Of a stretch of DNA of 64,000 nucleotides, positions 35,901 through 43,750 are shown one piece after another. The DNA is from JABACD01 sp047639675. Lineage in GTDB: Bacteria; Planctomycetota; UBA1135; GCA-002686595. Within the stretch, counting starts at the first letter, position 1; each line of letters begins with the position of its first letter. The stretch covers positions 1 to 64,000 of the forward strand of contig JBLIOI010000004.1 of the NCBI GenBank assembly GCA_047639675.1, in the 5' to 3' direction. Both the position numbers and the translations under genes were made by a program. The notes beneath the pieces were generated by a model, which saw nothing but the letters and a program-made list of their open reading frames with translations, was not told the origin of the DNA and made no database searches.

Positions 35901-36259
35901 ATACGAACTTCACTCGCTCTACTTTCTTGCAGCCGATCATCGAGCCTGCGCTGCAGCCCTCGGGGGCCTCTGTGGTCTTGGCCTACCGAGGAGCAGTCAA
36001 CATTACCGGCGACAACAACGCGAGCAACATTGGCACCGACTCGGCGGCTTTGGGCGCCTACGGGGATCCCGTGGTTGGTGCTAACGGAGTCGGATCGCCG
36101 AACCTCTTCGGTTCGGGCGAATGGGTGAATGACATCACGCAGTTGAACAATTCTAAGTTGCTTCAGGTCCGTATTTCATTCCTGTCCAACCCGGTTACTG
36201 GACAAACGGCCTCACTCGATTCCTTGGCATTCGCCTACTTCGACGCTGACGCGAATTAA
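32972..36259 (+). CDS. Large lipoprotein with Ig-like (SbsA-type) domain, family member 1
   Basis: A 1095-residue exported protein. The N-terminus has an Arg-Arg pair and a hydrophobic stretch ending in the lipobox LLGGC, so lipidation at about Cys43 is likely. Around residues 490-600 a bacterial Ig-like domain is seen (NAQVIIRFSEPMDPATI ... PRDLAGNELANP). The same theme recurs earlier (NSAIVMRFDDLLEPH). The rest is beta-rich with no enzyme motif I recognise. It lacks the Gly-rich region of members 2 and 4. Start choice between ATG 32972 and 32987 is uncertain, and no clear ribosome-binding site is seen. The next gene is a paralogue, 174 bases on. A cell-surface structural or adhesive role is inferred. 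Confidence 0.75.
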   Translation: MNRQVMKMQSSSSLSITAHSSLSSTRRALMGGAILTAGLLGGCGGGSPAPLISENAGEVLAQADTSIGSSVLIGESHFGGEKSNLGIVATYWGRLVSVADSTDGGTTSDGVKLRDFVISNSIRDLSVFQPSIGGSMVFQMTRNVITDATTLLIPAALGTVRFNEALVFLESNLTPVSDHGLGTNETAPFSMVPRNSAIVMRFDDLLEPHYTNGEWKDLAGGGVVNPTTGQLNQELLKVRVNYPPVDTFTSRTIVDPNHGDLFDADNNGIAEFYSTRLIISTTVSTIQSQVSNPPLAINTIGLPPSTGLSSSNLVLRVPTALNPSVGQTQVLRNLSGHPVSFSSNGSTSTSSGTLDVVRALRSGGTETSDANNGFLLDEDAPALLGDLAIFVSGTPTQPDPVNEPQRYRIPTMAFSVVGCAPGIPTGESSSLKIGDVIVLNNVSSVVVFAGNGGSVINNVLVDVLAPVGGVLLAGTGRLQTPYVTNDVADCFVTFSPTAITAPSTGIATNAQVIIRFSEPMDPATIRPFDSMTIKRVLGEADPYEYVIGTIAPSADLRSFSFSHTQNPFNHLQGAAEQYFLAISGGAAGPRDLAGNELANPLADEVSFTINPAAPSSVNGGFVMRFGSANEFYGDNFGELRDFQILYDPINERIKPRPVSRFDVAADRNHPLPAVMTQFTPGVQTPLSKLGSKLQTIWRYVDMGFSISDESNFNMDVEGISWAPVGGSVVTDTYDEFMMILSHSRFLPDEILDPGSGFPIYPNSGLKGNSYANNFADAIKDPGTLVHEKPKGYTVNPANLYVASSGTSMLPFPMNQTDQGVSPEEFHYYTWRDTALTALGGPSGFGALLEQEDLILNGATGTTAKTYTRDNVATVGLPLLMEFRCYAADEASGLNSFDISLAANSSPTPNFRAFSTGGYDASGTPQPLDPDTDSSAHGGYNPTSNPPGAPTPGVDNSFYIGELALVTRVSRAHTIWFDTNFTRSTFLQPIIEPALQPSGASVVLAYRGAVNITGDNNASNIGTDSAALGAYGDPVVGANGVGSPNLFGSGEWVNDITQLNNSKLLQVRISFLSNPVTGQTASLDSLAFAYFDADAN

Positions 36260-36261
36260 TG

Positions 36262-36303
36262 GATCGCGCGTTTGATCAACATCACGATCAACACGCGCAG
36301 ATC
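36262..36303 (+). terminator. Terminator-like hairpin after lipoprotein 1
   Basis: GATCGCGCGTTTGATC at 36262-36277 pairs with GATCAA, a one-base bulge, ACGCGC and then GATC ending at 36303. The loop is eight bases. TTCTTC follows. It lies directly after the stop at 36259. Confidence 0.5.
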
Positions 36304-36433
36304 TTCTTCATAGAGGGCGATGTACGCTCCATCCCTTGGGGGTGGGGCACCCTCACCCAAGCGAATCATCAGTCAACACCTCCGGGCAAGTTCCGTCCGA
36401 GCCCCGCAAGGGCCCCCTCCTCACCGAAACGAT

Positions 36434-39400
36434 ATGACTTTTCCTACTTGCAACGCTGGCCGCAAGCTGACCAATCTTATCTGGGTACCTACCCTTGGAC
36501 TACCGCTTCTGCTTGCCGGGTGTTCCGGCGGTAGTACATCTGCGGATGCCATCGGTTCCTCCGGCGGCGCCTTCCAACTTGCGAGTACGTCGATCGAGAA
36601 CGGCACGGTTTGGCAAATCAACCGCCCGATCAAGCTGACGTTCACCGCTGCGGTGGATTTTAGCACGGTCAACTTGAACACAATCAGTATTCAAGAGTTG
36701 AGTGGTGCTCCGGCCGTGGGGGAGTTTGTAGCCGTTTCCGGCGACCCCAAGTCGGTCCTCTTTCAACCGGTATGCCCGGCATTGGAGGACTTTAGCGATG
36801 CAGGCTTGAAGCCTGGCGGCGTGAACTACCAATTGAATGTGCCGATGGTCAGCAGCGGCTCAAACACGGTGTACTCGACGGGCGGCAAGCCCCTAAGCTT
36901 GGGGTGGACGCGAACATTCAGCACTCCGACCTCGGCCGCGCTGACGGATATTTTCCTCGATCCCGTGCCTGGGCCGGCGTTGCCCCTCATTATTCCTGGA
37001 TCGGGAAGCTTGATCCGTGCCGGGAACACTTCCCAAGGGGCTGATGAGATTGACACCTACTTCCAACTGAACACGGATGGCTCGGGTTCGTTACCCCTTG
37101 GATTCTTGGTCAGCAACAATTTCTACAGCGACCCCGCCACCCAAGTTGGCTTTCACGTGCGCTTCGACCAGCCCGTGAATCCGAAGAGCGAGAACATCAA
37201 CTCGAACCGTTTGCGGATGGAATTCTCCGCCGACGGATTTGTTTGGAACGAGATGACCACGGAGGTGTTCCTTGAGAGCAACTGCGTTGGAACCGGCGCA
37301 TCCGTGCTTATTACGCCTGTGGGTATCCTGCCTCAGGGCAGCGCAATGCGCATCGTCGTGACGACCGAGTTTGAGGACCTGGTTGGCGATCGTAACTTGA
37401 GCCAGGTGGATCAGTTGATGAACATGACGGCCGACTCGGTCATGAGCGGCGGTTCGCCGGTAGAGACTGCAGACGAAGTGCTGGACGAGTACCTGGACAT
37501 TCGCTTTCAGGACGCGACTTCTTCGCTCGGCTTCCCAGCGGCGGACTGGGGCGGTGGCAGCCTAGAGGCTTCCTTTGGCTTTGACGGCACCGGCGGTCCC
37601 GGCGGCACCTTCGACCTCAAGATTCCGGAGAACCAAGAGGTGGTCTTCGACACCACCTCGACCATTTTCACGGGTGGGCCGAACTTCGTGGGTACCACTA
37701 CGCAGCTAGCTCTTGGTGGACGTCTCGACGTCCGCAACCTTTGGGTTCCGGCTAGCGCGACTTTGCGAATTCAGGGCCCCAACGCGGCCAAGATTGTCGC
37801 GACGGGATTTGTGCGAATCGAAGGCGTGATCAAGGTCAACGGTGGCAACGCCAAATCGGTCTTCACATTGAACACCCCTGTCATTCCGGAAACCGGCGGC
37901 GCAGGCCAAGCTGGCGGCGGTGCAGGTGGAACGGGTAGCTTCCTAACCAGCGTGGTTACACCGCGCGGCGGCAACGGCCAAGGCGCCTTTGGTGCGGCAG
38001 GCTTCGGTGGCGAGGGCGGCGAGGCCGGTTGGACGACTCTAAGCGGCGCAAACGGTATCAACCGTCGAGCCGCTGGAGGCGGGGGCGGAGTCTTTGGCAA
38101 GAACCAAGAGATTGAGATCTCGACCATGACCGGTCCTGTGCTCTGTCTCGATCAAGCGATATTCGGTCTGGACGCGGAGAGTGGCTTTCCCGGACACGAC
38201 AACGCTTTGTCCTCCCAGGGGAATCACATTCCCTATGGCGGCCATGCTGGCCCCGGTCCTTTCGGCATTAGCGCAACGGGCGTAGATGACTTCTTTGGGA
38301 TCAAGGTCTCGAACGAAGGTGTTATGGGGCTGGAGACATTGATTCGCGGCGAGCTGACTCGTCCCACCGGCGGCTCCGGCGGCGGTGCTGGCGGCGACGG
38401 GACCTTCGTAACTGAAAAAGTCGGCACCTACCCGCCTCCCTATCTACAAAACAACCACCAGGACAAGGGCGCCGGCGGCGGCGGCGGTGCAGGTGCAGTG
38501 TCGTTATTGGCCCTTGGGGATATTCGCTTTGAAGGCTCTGGCCGCATCGAGGCAATCGGTGGCTTTGGTAACGGCGGCGAGAACACCAGCGGCGTCAACC
38601 GTGTCGGCGGAGGCTCCGGTGGAGGCTCCGGCGGTCACGTGATCTTGCAGACTGCAGGACGGATTGACTTGACGATGTTGACCGCTCAAAACACTTTGGC
38701 GATCAATGCGCGTGGCGGCCAAGGTGGAGCTGGTGCTGGCAACAATGGTGGCGTTGGTTCGACATCAGGGGAAACCACGACTCTGAAGGATGCTCTGCAC
38801 ATTGGAACGAATAATGGTAACGGGGTCGATAACCCCTGGGTGGTCTTGAATTCCGATTGCTACGACGAGGTATTCGTGAACGGCCAAACGCAAGTCATTC
38901 GGGCCGCAGGTGGCGACGGTGGACCGGGTCTTGTCCAGTTCCATGTGGGTAACCTGACGGACGACGTACTGTATTCGGGCAGCGGCAACAATGTTGAGAC
39001 TCTGCGTAACGATGTGCAGCCCGTGCCCCACGGGTACAACGCCGTCGACGAAGCTTGGGACGACCACTTGTTGCCCGATTTCGGTTCAACTTCAGTTGGA
39101 CAGTCGAAGTGGATCTCAATCGGTGATGCTACGGTCCAGCCGGGTACACAGGCCCTGGGCGTCCTCGGATTTCTCTGGGACGGCACGGACACAGGTACTG
39201 GACGGGTCGAAAGCACGGGTGGTGTCGTCGACTCTCTTCCCGCTCTGTTGACCGCAGCAGCTCCGATCCTCGATGTGACGGATCCGACCGACTACACGTT
39301 ATTGTTGGACGCTGCTTCCCTCGCTGGCGGTTCTGACGGGATCTACCTCTTCAATCCGAACCTCGTTCGCAACTTTGCCTTGGTGATTGGAGCGGAGACG

Positions 39401-39808
39401 TTCTATGTCGCTAGCGCGACTTTCAACGAGGCGACGGACGATCTGGTTCTCGTTGTCGACAGCTCTGGATCGAGCTTGACTGGGGCCACGGGAGCTGTCG
39501 AATTGCGTCCGCGTTACTTAGGCATCTCGACAGCTGGCGATCAGGACTCACTGACTTCCAACGCCTACGTGCAGGTTGACTTTGATCTCATGGCGATCGA
39601 TCCTGACAACGAGGCAAACATCTCGACGACTGGATTCGTTCCGAACTTGGCGGGCGAGGATTTGAATGCTCTTGGTATTGACCCCAGCCACATCATCCGC
39701 TTCATGCGTTACCGCGTGACCTTCGACATCACCCAAGGTGGTGCTCCCCTGAGTGCGAACTCGCCGCGTCCGAGCGTCGACTTCTTACGCATGCCGTTCC
39801 GCTTCTAG
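36434..39808 (+). CDS. Large Gly-rich lipoprotein with Ig-like domain, family member 2
   Basis: A 1124-residue exported protein. The signal peptide ends in the lipobox LLLAGC (Cys about 30). An N-terminal Ig-like domain follows (INRPIKLTFTAAVDFSTV), a second such theme lies near residue 240, and then comes a beta-helix-like section with VRIEGVIKVNGG. Next is a long Gly-rich stretch (about residues 480-800) with repeated GGGAGG, GGNG and GGSGG patches. A non-repetitive C-terminal domain ends the protein. ATG at 36434 is chosen because it gives a short basic n-region before the hydrophobic core. An upstream in-frame start would add 38 unlikely residues. No catalytic motif is recognised. It resembles members 3 and 4 in its N-terminal layout. 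Confidence 0.78.
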   Translation: MTFPTCNAGRKLTNLIWVPTLGLPLLLAGCSGGSTSADAIGSSGGAFQLASTSIENGTVWQINRPIKLTFTAAVDFSTVNLNTISIQELSGAPAVGEFVAVSGDPKSVLFQPVCPALEDFSDAGLKPGGVNYQLNVPMVSSGSNTVYSTGGKPLSLGWTRTFSTPTSAALTDIFLDPVPGPALPLIIPGSGSLIRAGNTSQGADEIDTYFQLNTDGSGSLPLGFLVSNNFYSDPATQVGFHVRFDQPVNPKSENINSNRLRMEFSADGFVWNEMTTEVFLESNCVGTGASVLITPVGILPQGSAMRIVVTTEFEDLVGDRNLSQVDQLMNMTADSVMSGGSPVETADEVLDEYLDIRFQDATSSLGFPAADWGGGSLEASFGFDGTGGPGGTFDLKIPENQEVVFDTTSTIFTGGPNFVGTTTQLALGGRLDVRNLWVPASATLRIQGPNAAKIVATGFVRIEGVIKVNGGNAKSVFTLNTPVIPETGGAGQAGGGAGGTGSFLTSVVTPRGGNGQGAFGAAGFGGEGGEAGWTTLSGANGINRRAAGGGGGVFGKNQEIEISTMTGPVLCLDQAIFGLDAESGFPGHDNALSSQGNHIPYGGHAGPGPFGISATGVDDFFGIKVSNEGVMGLETLIRGELTRPTGGSGGGAGGDGTFVTEKVGTYPPPYLQNNHQDKGAGGGGGAGAVSLLALGDIRFEGSGRIEAIGGFGNGGENTSGVNRVGGGSGGGSGGHVILQTAGRIDLTMLTAQNTLAINARGGQGGAGAGNNGGVGSTSGETTTLKDALHIGTNNGNGVDNPWVVLNSDCYDEVFVNGQTQVIRAAGGDGGPGLVQFHVGNLTDDVLYSGSGNNVETLRNDVQPVPHGYNAVDEAWDDHLLPDFGSTSVGQSKWISIGDATVQPGTQALGVLGFLWDGTDTGTGRVESTGGVVDSLPALLTAAAPILDVTDPTDYTLLLDAASLAGGSDGIYLFNPNLVRNFALVIGAETFYVASATFNEATDDLVLVVDSSGSSLTGATGAVELRPRYLGISTAGDQDSLTSNAYVQVDFDLMAIDPDNEANISTTGFVPNLAGEDLNALGIDPSHIIRFMRYRVTFDITQGGAPLSANSPRPSVDFLRMPFRF

Positions 39809-39873
39809 GAGTCGGACCGGAATCTCAATCCGCCCGACCCGCATGGGGGAGAGGGGTTTTGGAGAACGATTTC

Positions 39874-39910
39874 ACAGCGGCGCCGAGGGCTTTGCCTTCG
39901 GTGCCGCTGT
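39874..39910 (+). terminator. Terminator-like hairpin after lipoprotein 2
   Basis: ACAGCGGCGCCGA at 39874-39886 pairs with TCGGTGCCGCTGT ending at 39910, with one G-U pair, around an 11-base loop. CTCATTCTG follows. Confidence 0.65.
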
Positions 39911-39988
39911 CTCATTCTGTGTGGGATGCGGGGCTGGCAACGCAGCGCTCTGGCACTCACGCATCGGGCTTGGTTCAATGCGCGGGTG

Positions 39989-41791
39989 ATGTTCAGGTCC
40001 ATTCTCCGTAAGTGCCTCTCGACTAAGCTCTACCTTGGCGCCTTGGTGATTTTCGTGGGTGCCTGCTCGTCTGGAGAATCAGACCAAGGCTCGGCTTTTC
40101 TCCTAGAGCAAGTGCGGCCGCGGCTTTCGGCACGAACCGGTGTGTTCCTGAACGAGGCGCTGGTCTTTCACTTCTCGGAAGAGGTCGACGGTTCCTCGGT
40201 GACTCGGGAGAGTTTGGTGATTCGTCCACTCGCGGGTAACTCGGCGACTCCCGGTCGTTTTGAAATCGATGGCCAGCAGGTGCGCTTCGTACCTGACTTG
40301 GGACGCTCGCGTGACTTGTCGGACGGGGGCTTTCTCCCTGGAACCCGCTACGAGGTCTTGGTGCGAGGCTTCCCGGCACCGGATGGCGTCCAGTCTGCGG
40401 ATGGTTCGCCCTTAGCCAAGTCTGCTCGCTTCTATTTTGAGACGGCGCAACTGAGCGAACCCCGGGTGCAGATGTTCAACGACAGGACACCGGCTGTGGG
40501 CGCTGCCATGCGTCTGGAGAAGGATCACTTGAGCGGTAATCAATCGCTCTTGCTTAGTTGTCCAGAGCCCCTCGACCCATCGACTTTGGTCGACGGTGAA
40601 TTTGTGCTCGCCCCGGCGGATGGGCTATTGGAACCGGTTCCCCTCGACCCGCTTCTGTCCTCCAATTCAGACGAATACGGCGCGGAATTGAAGCTGCGCC
40701 CACGACGCATTTTAGGACCAGGCCGCTACTTCTTGCGGCCGCAAGATATGGGTGGTCCAGGACGCTTGCCGAAGGTTTCCGTACGTGACTTTGGTGGCAA
40801 CCAGGTTTGGTTCCCGGAGCATTCTGGCGAGCGACGTCCGATCATGGTGCTTGAGCATGGCGATGAACGCCCCGAAGTTCTGGCGAGCTTCTTAAGCGAT
40901 GGCCTGCGTTCACCCTTGGTGGTGCCCGGGGTGGATGGCGCCGCGCACTGGAAGGACGACGGACTGGTGACTATTCGCTTTCCGCGCATCGCAGGGCTGG
41001 GCACAGACGGTTTCACTTCCTTGGATGGCCCTGAGTCTCGCTCGGACATACACGCCACTGGACTTACGGTGTCGAAGGGTACAACGTCGACGCTCTTGTC
41101 GGTCGCGGGGTTGGTCGTGCTGCGCGCCCAGGGGAAGATGACTATCGCCGGTAATTTGGTGCGCCGATCTGGCGAAGCGGTTCCGATCACTCGCAGCTTC
41201 GAGCGCGGCGAGACGAGTTCTGGTTGGCTACTCCGTGCACGCCAGCAAGATCAAAACTGGACGGTGATCATCGCCGGGGGTGACTTGGTGATCGACGGGG
41301 ACATCAAGGTCGAAGGACCCTTATTACTTGCAGCCGGCGGTCGAATCCGAATTACGGGCCGTGTTCGAGCTCAAGCCAGCGAATTGTGGTTAGTGGGCGA
41401 AGGGGGCGGCGGTGACATCAGTCGGACGGCAAGCCACGCTGACCTGGTGCTCGATCCTCCCTTCAAGAATCCATTGGTCAATTCATTGACCTACGCGGTG
41501 CTCTCCAGCCCGATGCCACCTGAAGGTGGCGTCTCGCGCTGGCGTGGCGCCCTCGTTCAAGGGGAGGCGCGCAACGGTTCCTTCAGCGTGCGCTACCTTC
41601 CTCACGATATGCCGTTAGGCTCTCCGATCGAGGACTGGGGCATGGTGGACTCACCGAGTGATCTGCTCGAATCCAGTTCGCTGAGAATTCTCTGCATACT
41701 GCGCGTCGATCCCGCCGACGCTGGCCAAGTCAAACCCGGTCTCTGGTATCCGCCGTTGATTGACGACGTTCGTCTCTCACGGGAGCCTTGA
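39989..41791 (+). CDS. Lipoprotein with Ig-like domain, family member 3
   Basis: A 600-residue exported protein. The signal peptide ends in VGAC, a lipobox. The N-terminal Ig-like domain (LNEALVFHFSEEVDGSSV) continues into FVPDLGRSRDLSDGGFLPGTRYEVLV, the same layout as members 2 and 4. A later section (LVIDGDIKVEG, GGRIRITGRV) resembles the beta-helix part of member 2, but the Gly-rich expansion is nearly absent (one GEGGGGD). ATG at 39989 is preferred over an upstream start on signal-peptide grounds. The stop is only 17 bases before pilD, so the two are probably co-transcribed. Function is not known. Confidence 0.75.
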   Translation: MFRSILRKCLSTKLYLGALVIFVGACSSGESDQGSAFLLEQVRPRLSARTGVFLNEALVFHFSEEVDGSSVTRESLVIRPLAGNSATPGRFEIDGQQVRFVPDLGRSRDLSDGGFLPGTRYEVLVRGFPAPDGVQSADGSPLAKSARFYFETAQLSEPRVQMFNDRTPAVGAAMRLEKDHLSGNQSLLLSCPEPLDPSTLVDGEFVLAPADGLLEPVPLDPLLSSNSDEYGAELKLRPRRILGPGRYFLRPQDMGGPGRLPKVSVRDFGGNQVWFPEHSGERRPIMVLEHGDERPEVLASFLSDGLRSPLVVPGVDGAAHWKDDGLVTIRFPRIAGLGTDGFTSLDGPESRSDIHATGLTVSKGTTSTLLSVAGLVVLRAQGKMTIAGNLVRRSGEAVPITRSFERGETSSGWLLRARQQDQNWTVIIAGGDLVIDGDIKVEGPLLLAAGGRIRITGRVRAQASELWLVGEGGGGDISRTASHADLVLDPPFKNPLVNSLTYAVLSSPMPPEGGVSRWRGALVQGEARNGSFSVRYLPHDMPLGSPIEDWGMVDSPSDLLESSSLRILCILRVDPADAGQVKPGLWYPPLIDDVRLSREP

Positions 41792-41808
41792 GCTTCTGAA
41801 ACCAAGTA

Positions 41809-42732
41809 ATGCCTCCCGAACTCTTCTACGTCTGGATTCTGCTTACCGGCCTCTTCGTGGGTTCGTTCTTGAACGTGGCGATCTATCGCTACCCGCTCGA
41901 AAACGTGACGGTCAACAATCCAAAGCGTTCACGTTGCCCCAAGTGCGAGCACACCTTGTCTTGGTACGAAAACGTACCACTTTTGTCCTGGCTAGTTCAG
42001 CTCGGCCGGTGTCGGCATTGCGCGGTGGGCATTCCCTGTCGCTACCCCATGGTGGAGGCCTTGACCGCGGGCTTGTGGGTTTTGGCTGCTTGGAGGGCAG
42101 GCGGGTTGGAGCACTGGCCGCTAGTCTTGGTCTGGTCGCTGGTCCTCTCGGGGCTAGTTTTGGCCACCTTCGTGGACTTCGATTGCATGGAGATTCCCGA
42201 TTCGGTTTCAATTGGCGGGATGGTCGTTGGACCGCTCCTGGCCTTGGCCGTGCCCGAGTTGCATGCGGAGAGCTGGATTGCGCTGGAGCTTTCCGCAGGC
42301 AGCACTGAAGGCGTTTCACGCCTCGGCTCCTTCTGCGCCTCGTTGGCGGGCCTCAGCGTCGGCTGGGGTTCCCTGTTCATTGTGAGCTGGCTGGGGGCAC
42401 GAGCTTTTGGCAAGGAGGCCATGGGATTTGGGGACGTCAAACTCCTCGGAGCGGGCGGAGCGTTCCTTGGCCCGGGGGGGGTACTCCTGGCTTTGATGCT
42501 GGCTTCGGTCCTGGCATCCATTGCTGGCATCGGAAATATGGTGCGCTATTACTGTTTGATCCGCAGCCGTGCACGTCGCCGGGGTGTCCCTAAGCGGGTT
42601 AGAAAGGCGATTTCGGTGGCCCGGATGCTGGGACGTTATCTCCCATTCGGTCCCTATCTTGCCGCGGGGATTGGAATCGTGCTCCTGTATTGGAATGATG
42701 TCCTGGCGCTCTTGCTGCGGAACACTCCCTGA
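41809..42732 (+). CDS. pilD: Prepilin peptidase / N-methyltransferase
   Basis: A 307-residue polytopic membrane enzyme that cleaves type III signal peptides and methylates the new N-terminal residue. The cytoplasmic zinc loop has CPKC (43, 46) and CRHC (68, 71). The aspartyl-protease residues lie in DFDCMEIPD and GFGDVKLLG. About eight membrane segments follow in order. Its substrates here would be the pilin at 50442 and any pseudopilins elsewhere. It follows lipoprotein 3 closely and heads the second T4P locus. Confidence 0.95.
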   Translation: MPPELFYVWILLTGLFVGSFLNVAIYRYPLENVTVNNPKRSRCPKCEHTLSWYENVPLLSWLVQLGRCRHCAVGIPCRYPMVEALTAGLWVLAAWRAGGLEHWPLVLVWSLVLSGLVLATFVDFDCMEIPDSVSIGGMVVGPLLALAVPELHAESWIALELSAGSTEGVSRLGSFCASLAGLSVGWGSLFIVSWLGARAFGKEAMGFGDVKLLGAGGAFLGPGGVLLALMLASVLASIAGIGNMVRYYCLIRSRARRRGVPKRVRKAISVARMLGRYLPFGPYLAAGIGIVLLYWNDVLALLLRNTP

Positions 42733-42795
42733 GGGGATCGAGTGGGTCGCAGCGCGCGACAATTTCCAGACACGATTTTGAAATGGGGAGGCACA

Positions 42796-43491
42796 ATGTG
42801 GTCTCCCACGGAGGCGACAACATTGTTCAAACGACTTGATAGATGGCAGCGGGTCCTAGGCCTCCTGCTCTTTTGCGGCACTCTTGGAATGGCATCCTGC
42901 GCTAGCCCGGATCAGTACAAGAAGGCGATTGATGAGCGCGATTCCGAGATTTCTCGGTTGCGCGACGAGCGCGCGAACTTGAAGCGCGACAAGCAACTAC
43001 TTCAGGCGGAACTCGACAACATGGGGGCCCAGCTACGCGAGGCCAGCATGCGTAAGATTCCCCAGCAAGCGCTCACCCAAACGGCGAACACGGGGCTTGA
43101 AGACCTGGGTATAGGCTACGCCTACCGTGACGGCGTAGCGGTCATCACGATCCCCTCGTCCATCACATTTGGTTCCGGTAAAGCGACCCTTTCCGGTCCA
43201 GGTAAGAGTGCTTTGCAAACAGTAGCCGCGGTGCTGCGTCGCGAGCATCCTGGTTCTGTCTACTCGATCGAAGGTCATACTGACACTGACCCGATTTCAA
43301 AGTCGAAATTTGCTAACAACCGCGAGCTTTCATTGAAACGTGCAACTGCGGTGTTGATGTCTTTGGTCGAAGATTGGGGCGTGGCCGACGAACAATGCGT
43401 TGTGGTCGGCCATGGTGAATACCGTCCAAGTAATCCTTCGAAGAAGTCAGCCAACCGGCGGGTTGAGATCGTGGTCTACGGCGGTAAGTAG
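42796..43491 (+). CDS. OmpA/Pal-like lipoprotein with coiled coil
   Basis: A 231-residue protein. After a signal sequence ending in GMASC (lipobox) come a heptad coiled coil (about residues 45-75, ISRLRDERANLKRDKQLL) and a C-terminal OmpA-like peptidoglycan-binding domain with IEGHTDTDPI and ELSLKRATAV. It probably links the outer membrane to peptidoglycan. ATG at 42796 is supported by GGGGAGG four bases upstream. A GTG at 42742 would add 18 residues. It sits between pilD and the EF-G-like gene and is followed by a perfect terminator. Confidence 0.88.
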   Translation: MWSPTEATTLFKRLDRWQRVLGLLLFCGTLGMASCASPDQYKKAIDERDSEISRLRDERANLKRDKQLLQAELDNMGAQLREASMRKIPQQALTQTANTGLEDLGIGYAYRDGVAVITIPSSITFGSGKATLSGPGKSALQTVAAVLRREHPGSVYSIEGHTDTDPISKSKFANNRELSLKRATAVLMSLVEDWGVADEQCVVVGHGEYRPSNPSKKSANRRVEIVVYGGK

Positions 43492-43529
43492 CCCGAGCGA
43501 CGCGAGGGGAACTCGCGATCCGAAAAATG

Positions 43530-43565
43530 GAACCGGAGAGGCGCTTCAATGCGCCTCTCCGGTTC
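43530..43565. terminator. Bidirectional-type intrinsic terminator
   Basis: GAACCGGAGAGGCGC at 43530-43544 pairs perfectly (15 bp) with GCGCCTCTCCGGTTC at 43551-43565 around a six-base loop. ATTTAT follows and CGAAAAAT precedes it. Confidence 0.8.
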
Positions 43566-43750
43566 ATTTATACGTGCTCGAAAACCTTCCTTACGGAGTG
43601 GTTTCCCATGAACCTTCAAGAAGAGCTAGAATGGAGGTCGCGCTTCGCAGGCTCCGGCTCGCGTGTGCTCGTTCTTCTTTCAACTCCAAGTCTGTTCTGA
43701 GTTAGCTACTCGGGACGGAGTTCTCTAATCCACGCGCGAAGCATTCAACG

